44,811 nucleotides of DNA from Kordia sp. Its GTDB lineage: Bacteria > Bacteroidota > Bacteroidia > Flavobacteriales > Flavobacteriaceae. Location: positions 1 through 44,811 of the forward strand of contig NZ_JAKVBC010000040.1 in the NCBI RefSeq assembly GCF_022447245.1, read 5' to 3'. Below are positions 8,861-17,600 of the stretch, piece by piece; within the stretch, counting starts at the first letter, position 1; every line of letters starts with the position of its first letter. Position numbers and translations under genes: made by a program. The notes under the pieces were generated by a model that was not told the DNA's origin, did not search any database, and saw only the letters and a program-made list of their open reading frames with translations.

Positions 8861-10081
8861 CTACGAAATAACCTCACTCTCAAATACGACCTGATTCGCT
8901 AATGTTTTATGTACAGGACATTTTGCTGCAATTTCTTTTAAACGTTGTTTTTGTTCGTCTGAAAGGTCTCCCACAAATTTTAATTTCTTTGTAATAAAAT
9001 CAATTCGTGTAGGTTTTTCTAGTTCAATTCCGAGTTCTTTGTTTTTCTTTTTACTGTGTGAAATGTATACAAAGACTTCTTCTAAATCCCAACCTTTACG
9101 ATTGGCATACATTTTTAGTGTCATTGTCGTACAAGCCGCCAAACTTGCATATAAGAGCTGATAAGGAGAAGGACCAAAATCATCGCCGCCAACCGAAACA
9201 GGTTCGTCGGCAATCAAACTGTGATTTTTCATTTGAATATTTGTAGTGAAATTATCTTCAACCAAATTCAAATATCCAATTAAGTGTTCGCCTTCGGTGT
9301 CAAGCATGATATTTTCCTGTTTTGGAAAATAGCGTTCTACCCATGATCCGATCATATTTCCGGCATAACGACTGTCTCGTTCATTCATCAATAAATGATC
9401 TGCATTATCAAGAGAAACAAAGCTTTTTGGATGATGTGCGTTTACATATAATTCTTTAGCATTTTCAATTCCTACAATCATATCAATTGGAGAGTGCAGT
9501 ATTAATAGTGGCTTGCGCAAGTTTTTTACAATCGTTGGCAAGTCTGTTTTATCAAAATCGCTTACAAATTCTTTATTTACTACAAATGGCCTTCCTCCAA
9601 TGTTAATTTCTACATCTGTATCTTCTTGAATTTTATGAATGTCGTGTGAAAATAAGTGTTTTACGTGACTTACATTTGCGGGAGCTCCAATGGTTGCTAC
9701 TGCTTTTACATCTGTTAATTGAGAAGCAGCCACCAATACTGCAGCGCCGCCAAGTGAATGTCCGACCAATAGACTTGGCGCTTTAAAATTTGCCTTCATA
9801 TACGCATGAACAGCTAGTAAATCGGATACATTACCAGAAAAATGGCTTTCTGCAAACTCACCTTCACTCCTACCCAAACCTGTAAAATCAAATCGTACAA
9901 TGCCAAAACCATGAGCTGTTAGGGTTCTACTAATATTTTTTACAGCATTTAAAGAACTACTGCAAGTAAAACAGTGTGCAAAAATGGCGTAATAGTTTGG
10001 TTTTTGATTTGCAAGCAATTCTAAATATGCATTTAAATTATGCCCTTTTTGATTTTGTATTTTGAGTTTAGTGCTTTTCAT
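8861..10081 (-). CDS. Bifunctional alpha/beta hydrolase-OsmC peroxiredoxin-like fusion
   Basis: A 406-residue two-domain protein, counted from the ATG at 10081. A TTG five codons upstream would also be open but is less likely. The first half is an alpha/beta hydrolase with the nucleophile elbow GHSLGG (Ser109), acid Asp200 (HSPIDMIVG) and His229 (LDNADHLL). The second half is an OsmC/Ohr domain with both redox cysteines: Cys317 in [14 protein letters not shown] and Cys388 in KCPVHKTL. OsmC-type domains reduce organic hydroperoxides with this cysteine pair. This fusion is known in many bacteria, and the hydrolase may release or prepare lipid substrates (inference). No signal peptide is present, so it is cytoplasmic. 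It lies 63 nt behind selO on the same strand and ends before a strong terminator, so the two probably share a transcript. Confidence 0.85.
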   Translation of the reverse strand: MKSTKLKIQNQKGHNLNAYLELLANQKPNYYAIFAHCFTCSSSLNAVKNISRTLTAHGFGIVRFDFTGLGRSEGEFAESHFSGNVSDLLAVHAYMKANFKAPSLLVGHSLGGAAVLVAASQLTDVKAVATIGAPANVSHVKHLFSHDIHKIQEDTDVEINIGGRPFVVNKEFVSDFDKTDLPTIVKNLRKPLLILHSPIDMIVGIENAKELYVNAHHPKSFVSLDNADHLLMNERDSRYAGNMIGSWVERYFPKQENIMLDTEGEHLIGYLNLVEDNFTTNIQMKNHSLIADEPVSVGGDDFGPSPYQLLYASLAACTTMTLKMYANRKGWDLEEVFVYISHSKKKNKELGIELEKPTRIDFITKKLKFVGDLSDEQKQRLKEIAAKCPVHKTLANQVVFESEVIS

Positions 10082-10144
10082 GAGTATGTTATTCAACTAT
10101 GTATTATTATTGATACATGTTTAGTACGATAAAAATATAAAACA

Positions 10145-11707
10145 TTACGAACTGCATGAAAGCATCGAACAACCTACTTTATGTCGAGCCCATTCTGGAC
10201 GTTTGGCATACCATTTTTCATATTCGGGCTGTTCATTGTAAGGATGTTTTAAGACTTCGTATAATTCTTCAATCACGGAATAATCACGTTTGTTGGCTGC
10301 ATCAATAGCAAGTTGTGCCATGTAATTTCGCAATACAAATTTCGGATTGACATCATACATTTTGAATTTTCGAGTTTCGTCTTTGTCCTCTTCCAATTGT
10401 AATAAGGAAAGATAGGCGGAAAACCATTTTCCCCATGCTGCTGCGGGTGCGCCTGCCAATTCAATAGGTTTATAAAATGCTTTGTGTACTTTTTGAAAGG
10501 CTTCTTGTACGGTATTTTTCTTTTGAACTCTGGGCAATTCACGGAAAAAAATCGTCATGTCAGTTTCTGTAAGTTGAAGATTTTCTTCTAGGTCTTCAAT
10601 TAGTTTTTCAACGTCAGCATTGATTTGTGTTAAACCCAATTTTTGAGACATCATTTCTACATATTTTTGATCAAAATTTTGCTGATAGCTTTCTAGAATA
10701 TCTTCTAATGGTTTTGTCTCTTCAATTAATGGGAATAAAGCATTTGCAAGCTGTACCAAGTTCCACAAGGTAATACCAGGTTGATTTCCATACGCATACC
10801 TGTGATTTCTACTGTCTGTAGTATTTGGTGTCCAGTTTGGATCGTAGCCTTCTAGCCAACCATAAGGACCGTAATCAATGGTTAGTCCTAAAATAGACAT
10901 ATTATCCGTATTCATGACACCATGTACAAATCCGACACGTTGCCAGTGTATCACCATTTCGAGTGAATTATTGACAACATTTTGAAAGAATTCTATATAT
11001 TTTTCTTTTCCTTCTGTTTGGATGTCTTTATAAAAATTTCGAATCGTATAATCTGCCAGATTTTTGAGGTTTTTATGATCTTTTCGAGCGGCTAATATTT
11101 GAAAGTTCCCAAAACGCACAAAACTTGGTGATACTCTACAAACTACAGCACCTTTTTCATATTCTTGATTGCCATCATACATCATATCACGTAAAACTTC
11201 ATCACCAGTAAGCATTAATGATAAGGAACGTGTTGTAGGAACGCCTAAATAATGCATGGCTTCACTGCACAAATGTTCACGAATAGACGAACGTAATACT
11301 GCCAAACCATCTGCTGTACGTGAATAGGGCGTCTCTCCTGCTCCTTTGAGTTGCAATGCCCAATATTGCCCATTCGATTTTACTTCTGCTAAATTGATGG
11401 CTCTTCCATCTCCTAACTGTCCTGCCCAATGTCCAAATTGATGTCCTCCATAACACATGGCAAAAGGTTTTGTTTTTGGATATACCGTTTTTCCTGAAAA
11501 GACATTTAAAAATTCTTCTGAATGTGTATCACGTTCCAAATCGAGCATTTCAGCAACTTCATCAGCTACGTGAATTAGTTTTGGATTTGAAGGAACTCGC
11601 GGTGTTACAAACGAATAACAAGCATCAAACACTTTACGTCGCGTATTATTTTTATTAGGATCGGCAGGTAATTCTTTGTTAAAAGTATCTTTTATATTGA
11701 GTTCCAT
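10145..11707 (-). CDS. selO: Protein adenylyltransferase SelO (YdiU/UPF0061 family)
   Basis: A 520-residue pseudokinase-fold enzyme that transfers AMP from ATP to Ser/Thr/Tyr of target proteins; in known cases the targets are redox and metabolic enzymes. Seen here: the nucleotide loop KGAGETPYSR (about 121-130), then HGVMNTDN (262-269) carrying the catalytic Asp268 and metal ligand Asn269, and IDYGP (277-281) with the metal-binding Asp278. These match the E. coli SelO active site. The C-terminus ends CSMLSCSS, the short cysteine tail that in some eukaryotes contains selenocysteine and is thought to be redox-sensitive. Length is normal. It is cytoplasmic and sits just upstream of the OsmC fusion, consistent with a role in oxidative stress. 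A good promoter match lies just upstream. Confidence 0.92.
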   Translation of the reverse strand: MELNIKDTFNKELPADPNKNNTRRKVFDACYSFVTPRVPSNPKLIHVADEVAEMLDLERDTHSEEFLNVFSGKTVYPKTKPFAMCYGGHQFGHWAGQLGDGRAINLAEVKSNGQYWALQLKGAGETPYSRTADGLAVLRSSIREHLCSEAMHYLGVPTTRSLSLMLTGDEVLRDMMYDGNQEYEKGAVVCRVSPSFVRFGNFQILAARKDHKNLKNLADYTIRNFYKDIQTEGKEKYIEFFQNVVNNSLEMVIHWQRVGFVHGVMNTDNMSILGLTIDYGPYGWLEGYDPNWTPNTTDSRNHRYAYGNQPGITLWNLVQLANALFPLIEETKPLEDILESYQQNFDQKYVEMMSQKLGLTQINADVEKLIEDLEENLQLTETDMTIFFRELPRVQKKNTVQEAFQKVHKAFYKPIELAGAPAAAWGKWFSAYLSLLQLEEDKDETRKFKMYDVNPKFVLRNYMAQLAIDAANKRDYSVIEELYEVLKHPYNEQPEYEKWYAKRPEWARHKVGCSMLSCSS

Positions 11708-11729
11708 TGTTTCGTAATTCTTTGTCTTA

Positions 11730-11761
11730 CAAAGATACTACTTATTCTCTGTAGCAACAAT
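11730..11761 (-). promoter_or_regulatory. Putative selO promoter
   Basis: Read on the minus strand, ATTG (11761-11758) and TATCTTTG (11737-11730) are 20 nt apart. The -7 box is a perfect TAnnTTTG and the -33 matches three of four bases of TTTG. The start of transcription would fall near 11724, about 17 nt before the ATG at 11707. Confidence 0.5.
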
Positions 11762-11795
11762 GCGCTATTTACAATAGAGTTTCTTAGTTTTACAG

Positions 11796-12488
11796 ATGAT
11801 TTTATACGAAGACGATTTTGTAATTGCGGTGGCTAAACCTAATAACATGTTAGTACATCACTCTTCTATGGCGCGAAATCAGTCTAACGAACAAACATTG
11901 TTGGAATTGCTCCAAGAACAGTTTGAGAAAGTCTATTATCCTGTGCATCGTTTGGATCGAAAAACTTCTGGAATTGTTCTTTGTGCTAAGGAAAAGGAAT
12001 ATGTTTCTAGGTTTCAAGCATTATTTATCGAAAATCAGATTGAGAAGCTATATTATGGTTTGGTCAGAGGATTTTCTCCTAAAAAAGGTATAATTGATTC
12101 TCCTGTAAAAGGTCGTGATGCTAACGCACATAAAGAAGCACTGACGCATTTTGAAACCGTTTCTAGTATCGAATTACCAATTGCAGTGCAACCTTTTGAA
12201 ACTTCGCGTTATAGTTTGGTGAAGTTACTTCCTAAAACTGGCAGAATGCATCAGTTGCGAATTCATTTGAATAAAATCAGTCATCCACTTATTGGCGATC
12301 CAAAATATGGTGATCGTTTTCATAACCGAATGTTTCTAGTAGAATTTGATATTTCTAATTTGTTCTTGCATGCGGCTTCACTTTCGTTTGTACATCCTTT
12401 TCTAAGCAAACCAATTGCTGTTCAATGTCCATTCCCAAGACATTGGTATATTATTACAGAAAAATTTAATTGGAAGTTGTCTTTATAG
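11796..12488 (+). CDS. truC: tRNA pseudouridine synthase TruC (RluA family)
   Basis: A 230-residue RluA-family enzyme that isomerises a uridine in RNA; TruC acts on U65 of tRNA. The catalytic motif HRLDRKTSG is at residues 51-59 with Asp54. Further family blocks are the N-terminal ILYEDDFVIAVAKPNNMLVH, SRYSLVKLLPKTGRMHQLR and HPLIGDPKYGDRFHN. There is no S4 domain, and the short length together with the block FETSRYSLVKL fits TruC better than RluA or RluD. It is transcribed divergently from selO; only 88 nt separate the two starts. TAGTTTTA at 11785-11792 might be a -7 box, which would give a very short leader. Assignment to RluA is certain; assignment to TruC is likely. Confidence 0.85.
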   Translation: MILYEDDFVIAVAKPNNMLVHHSSMARNQSNEQTLLELLQEQFEKVYYPVHRLDRKTSGIVLCAKEKEYVSRFQALFIENQIEKLYYGLVRGFSPKKGIIDSPVKGRDANAHKEALTHFETVSSIELPIAVQPFETSRYSLVKLLPKTGRMHQLRIHLNKISHPLIGDPKYGDRFHNRMFLVEFDISNLFLHAASLSFVHPFLSKPIAVQCPFPRHWYIITEKFNWKLSL

Positions 12489-12600
12489 ATTTTGAAATAT
12501 AATGGTCATTTAGAAATAAATATTAGCTTTTCGGAAACAATTTGTCTCTTTCTTTACGCATTTAAAGTATGTTTCAGAAAAAGCTTTTATCTATCATTTT

Positions 12601-13848
12601 ATGAACTTTTATAAACAAATTGCCCAGCATTCATTTGGGAATATGATGCGCTTCCTGTTGATTTTTAGTATCGGTACACAACTAAGCATTGCTCAAAAGC
12701 AATTATCACAAGAAGAAAAAATAGCTGATTTCAATTATTTACACCAAGAACTAAAAGAATCGTATCCGTATTTCGGAATTAATAAAAGAGCTTTTAAAAC
12801 TGATTGGTTATCTAACAAACAAATCTATCTTGAAGCGATACAAAAGACAAAAAATGATGAGGATTTTTTTGATACAATAAATTCAATTTTACACGATTTG
12901 AATAATGGTCATACCGATATGTATCCAACAATTATTTATGACTATTTCTATAAAGCATACCAGCAAGGAGCTAGTCAAGACACTATTCATACTGTTTATG
13001 TCAAGGAGCTACAGAAGACTGATAGCATACGGACTAATTATTGGAAAAAGATAAATCATAAATTATATTTTCCAGGTAAAAAGGAAGATTCTCAAGAAGA
13101 ACACATAACGACTACTGTAACACCACAAAATATTCATATCAACTTTATAGATTCTATCGCTACGGCAATGATACATATCAAATCTTTTAGTCATGATCTT
13201 GTGGAGAATGATATAGATACGTTGGCTCGTTTTTTTGAAAAAGCACATCAATTCAAGAATTTAATAATTGATATTCAGGGAAATGACGGTGGAAGCACCA
13301 ATTATTGGTTAGATCATATTGTGCCACATTTAATAGATAAAGAGCTTAGTACTTCAGTTGTATATGCTTTTAAAGATTCTGAGAGACTTCAAAAGTTTAA
13401 ACCCAACTATTTTGAAAACACCATCAACTATTCGGATATTAAGTTGCCAAATTTGCCGCAAGAATTAACAGACGGAAGTTATTTGTTTAGAAGAGAAGAC
13501 ATGACGGTGAGTCCTACAGAAGGAAGTAAAAAATATGCAGGAACTATTTATCTTTTGGTTGATAATATTGTGTACTCAAGTTCTGAAACTTAGGCTGTCT
13601 TTTGTAAAGCGACAGGTTTTGCAACTGTAGTTGGAGAAAAAACTAATGGTGATGGCGTAGGAACTGATCCTTTATTGCTAACCTTACCCAATAGTGGCAT
13701 TGTTATTCGATTTACGGGAGAAATGGGATTAAATCCAGATGGTAGCGCAAATGATGAAACAAAAACAGTTCCTGATATGATAATCGAAGCTTCTAATCGA
13801 ACAGAGAGAACTTTCAAATTTTTAAAATTTTTACAGCAAAAAAAATAG
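12601..13848 (+). pseudogene. S41 family peptidase interrupted by an in-frame amber codon
   Basis: An S41 (C-terminal-processing-like) peptidase gene of 415 codons with one TAG at 13591-13593. Before it: a signal peptide (residues 1-31, ending SIAQ), a helical N-terminal part, and the S41 core with DIQGNDGGS and IYLLVDNIVYSSSET. After it, the same frame continues without a break as AVFCKATGFATVVGEKTNGD, then the usual LPNSG and strand elements, to a normal TAG at 13846. The amber codon follows the SSSE motif that holds the catalytic serine, so the truncated product lacks the rest of the active-site domain. No frameshift is present, which points to a recent single-base change or a sequencing error. 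The gene stands alone between truC and the ExbD gene. If translation stops at 13591, the product is a 330-residue non-functional fragment. Confidence 0.8.
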
Positions 13849-13923
13849 TAGTTACTATTCGTAACGCAAAAACAAAATTAAACGTTAGTTAACTCATTTA
13901 TAATTAGTTTTAAACAGTGTTCG

Positions 13924-13939
13924 GCATCAATGTTGATGC
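13924..13939. promoter_or_regulatory. Palindrome upstream of the ExbD gene
   Basis: GCATCAATGTTGATGC is a 16-nt inverted repeat with 7-bp arms, 32 nt before the ATG of the ExbD gene. A second small palindrome, TGTTAACA, lies at about 13949-13956. The position and symmetry suit a dimeric repressor or activator site. No regulator can be named. Confidence 0.35.
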
Positions 13940-13971
13940 AAATTTACTGTTAACATTAAAACCGATTTATT

Positions 13972-14532
13972 ATGAAAATGTCCAGAAACACCAATTCTGG
14001 TATCAACGCAGGCTCTATGGCCGACATTGCGTTTTTACTACTTATCTTTTTTTTAGTAACGACTACTTTTGAAGAAGATGAAGGAATTAGTAGTGTCATT
14101 CCCAAACTTTGTCCAGAAGGCACAGATTGTAATTCAGAAGTCAAAACAAAGAATGTTTTTAAGATTAAACTGAACAAAAATGATCAGTTAATGGCAAATA
14201 ACGAAATCATTTCTTTAAATGAGTTACGAGAAGAAGTAAAAGCTTTTGTGGATAATAATGGTGATCAATCCTGTAATTATTGTAATGGCGCTAAAAAGGA
14301 AAATTTATCAGAGCATCCTACCAAAGCTGTTATTGCTATTGAAACCGATAGAGAAGCATCGTATGATTCCTATATTGGTGTACAAAATGAATTGATGGGC
14401 GCATACACTGAATTGCGCACAATATTGAGTAAAACAAAGTTTAAAAAAGAAGTTGAAGATTTGACGAAAGAAGAATTGAAACTTCTTAAAGAAGCGTATC
14501 CATTTTTAATTACGGATTCGGAATTGAAATGA
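13972..14532 (+). CDS. ExbD/TolR-family biopolymer transport protein
   Basis: A 186-residue inner-membrane protein. A short cytoplasmic start is followed by SMADIAFLLLIFFLVTTTF (about residues 18-36), the single ExbD helix with the essential Asp that carries protons. The rest is a periplasmic domain. ExbD works with ExbB and TonB to energise outer-membrane receptors, or in related stator complexes. Unusually there is no ExbB/MotA-like or TonB gene next to it. The periplasmic domain contains two cysteine pairs (CPEGTDC and CNYC), which could form disulfides. A palindrome lies just upstream and a strong terminator just downstream, so it is a single-gene unit. Family assignment is secure. Confidence 0.85.
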   Translation: MKMSRNTNSGINAGSMADIAFLLLIFFLVTTTFEEDEGISSVIPKLCPEGTDCNSEVKTKNVFKIKLNKNDQLMANNEIISLNELREEVKAFVDNNGDQSCNYCNGAKKENLSEHPTKAVIAIETDREASYDSYIGVQNELMGAYTELRTILSKTKFKKEVEDLTKEELKLLKEAYPFLITDSELK

Positions 14533-14540
14533 TATCATTA

Positions 14541-14570
14541 AAAGCCCGATACAAGTTTATATCGGGCTTT
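14541..14570. terminator. Bidirectional rho-independent terminator
   Basis: An 11-bp stem (aaagcccgata at 14541-14551, tatcgggcttt at 14560-14570) is followed by a T-run. It lies between the convergent ends at 14532 and 14605 and can serve both genes. Confidence 0.8.
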
Positions 14571-14604
14571 TTTTATCTAGATTAGTAAAAGCCTCTCCAA
14601 ATTG

Positions 14605-17600
14605 TTATTGTTTGATAAACTTTTTTGAAAGCGTTGAATGTCCGTCAAATATTTCAATAAAGTAAACACCAGAAGGCAGCTTGTTAACTTTTATTTGATT
14701 ACCAGTTGTGCCAGAAGCGACTGCTTGCCCGTATAAGTTGATAATTTTATATGATTTTACCGTTCCACGATCTAGTTTTATGTTTAGCACATTTCCACGA
14801 ACTGGATTTGGGAAAATTGTCAATGTAGTAGCATTACTTGCATCTACTATGCTAGTATCTTCTTTGGTATCCTTTGTCGTAACTGTTTCTTGACGTGCAG
14901 CTACTGTTGTTTTTAATTCTACTTTATCTATAGCAACATCTGCTTGCCACGTTCCTCCAGTAACTCTGTTGAATCGTAACTGTACGCTACCGCCAACGTA
15001 TTGAGAAATATCTAAGTTTACATTTAACCATTGATTTCCTTTGTTTCCAGATTCTGTCCAAATGGTTGTCCACGATAGTGCGTTGTCATTGCTAATCTCT
15101 AAGGAAATTGTACCCATATCGTTTGCACCAAACATGTGATAACTAAAACTGAATGTAGCGCTAGCCTCGTTTGTTAAGTCGTAACATGGTGAATTGATGA
15201 TTGCTTGCTTGTTAGGGAAACCTGTTCCATTTCCAGAAGCTTCTACATAGATATAGAAACTTCCATCTGTAGCGCTAGAAGGACCAGTACTGTTTGAAGG
15301 TGTACCATTTGAATTTATGCTCCAATCAATATCGTCTTGTCCAGACTGTGTCCAAACACCAAGTGTATTTTCATAACTTTCAGTGTATGGATATGTTCCT
15401 ATTCCATTTGTACAGCCTTCTACAATAATTTCTTGGTCAATAAGACTCACATTATCGATAGCGATATCCGCTCTCCAAGTACTTCCTGTAACTCTGTTGA
15501 AACGTAATTGTACACTACCTCCTGTATATGCTGAAAGATCTAAGTTTATGGTTTGCCAAGCATTTCCTTGATTTCCTGTTTTAGTCCAGATAGATGTCCA
15601 AGTTGCTCCGTTATCTTCACTAATTTCTACATCTAGCGTCCCCATATCAGTTCCATACATGTGATAGTTAAAGCTAAACGTAGCTTGTGTTAACTGCGAT
15701 AAGTCGAAACATGGCGATGTTAAAATGGCTTGTTTATCTGGATATCCTGTTCCATTTCCTGAAGCTTCCACAAAAATATAAGAGCTTCCATCAATCGCAC
15801 TATTTGGTCCTGTTCCATTTGAAGGTGTCGTTCCTGAAGTGATTGTCCAATCAATATCATCTTGTGTAGATTGTGTCCAAGCACCAAGTGTACCTTCAAA
15901 ACTTTCTGCATAAGGGAATGTATCTATTCCATTAGTACATCCTACTCCAACTTCTTCAACATTTACCGTACGTGTTACTTCTGTAGCAGCATTTCCTGCG
16001 GCATCACTTACATTATAACGAACTGTATACGTTCCAGCTACCGAAGTATCAACTGTTCCAGTAATGCTGATATTAGCTGTAATATCACCATCTACATTAT
16101 CGGTTGCTGTTGCGCCTAATTCTGTATAGGCATCACCAACATTTAAATTGATTGTAGCGTTTCCAATTAATGTAATTACTGGAATTGTAGTATCTGGTAA
16201 TACAGTTACTGTTCGAGTGACTTCTGTTGCTGTATTTCCAGCGGCATCATTTACATTATAACGAATCACATAAGTTCCTGCAGTAGAAGTATCAACTGTT
16301 CCAGTGATACTAATATTAGCAGTAATATCTCCATCCACATTATCTGTTGCTGATGCACCCAATTCAGTATAAGTATCTCCAAGGTTTAAAGTAATTGTTG
16401 CGTTTCCGTTTAATGTGATTACTGGAATTGTTGTATCTGCTACCACATTTACTGTGCGAGTTACTTCTGTTGCTGCATTTCCAGTGGCATCACTTACATT
16501 GTAACGAACTGTATAAACTCCAGCCGTAGATGTATTAACAGTTCCGCCAATACTAACATTTGCACTGATATCTCCGTCAATATTATCAGTTGCTGTCGCT
16601 CCTAATTCAGTATAGATATCACCAACATTTAGATTGATTACAGCATCTCCATTTATTGTAATTACTGGAGCAATATCATCAACAAGTTCTACAACATTAA
16701 CTGTTCTTGTTACTTCTGCCGCTTGATTGTTGGCAGCATCTCTAACATTATAAAATAGTGTATATGTTCCAGCAACAGCGGTATTTACTGTTCCAGTAAC
16801 TTCAATAAGATCTGTTACATCTCCGTCTACGTTATCCAATGCTGTTGCTCCCGCGTCTGTATATGTATTGCCTACAAATATTTGTACTGTGTTTTCTCCT
16901 AAAAGCGTAATGATTGGTGCTAATGAATCTGGTTCTGCCGAAATAAGATTTACGGTATAATCTTCTACTTCTCCATAAGTAAAGGTTTCACATGGAGTTG
17001 GTAATGCATTGTATTTCATTGAAATACGCATTCTAGTAGCTCCGTTTGGCGCAGATGTTGGAATCGTAATAGTAGTGCTTACAGGCGTTTGTTGCGTATT
17101 TCCTTGTGTCCATACTTGTTCTCCTGGATCTGTAAAGTCCCCATCTTGATTGTAATCAATCCATGCAGCATAAGATTCGTTGTATACTGTTCCTGTCCAA
17201 GTTGGTGTCACTGTAAGTACGTATTGACCATTTTTCACTAAATCTGTAGAAATGTTTGTAAAATCTGAATAGAATTGTGCTCCTGAAGCATTGTCAATAT
17301 CTCCAAATTGCACTCTACTGATATATTCGTCATTTACATTCTCACTAGCAGAAGTACAATAGTTGATCACTACATTTGGTAGCGTTATAAAGGTTACTTC
17401 ATTACTTGTAGCAGATTCATTTCCTGCAGAGTCAATAGCAGTTAAACCTATAGTATAGCTTGTATCAGGCGTTAAATTCGTTAATACAAAATTCGTTACT
17501 TGCGGAATGGTTTCTCGTAAGGTTCCATTTTGGTAAATTCTATAGCCAGTTACATCAACATTATCTACAGAAGTAGTCCAGAGTAAATCGGCCGTGGTCT

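Noticed and set aside
10082-10096. TTG start five codons upstream in the OsmC fusion gene
   Set aside because: The ATG at 10081 gives a normal N-terminus; TTG is a rarer start and adds nothing to the fold.
15965-16925. CRISPR-like array
   Set aside because: The periodic DNA is coding, with 243-nt units that translate to Ig-like domains, not short repeats with unique spacers.
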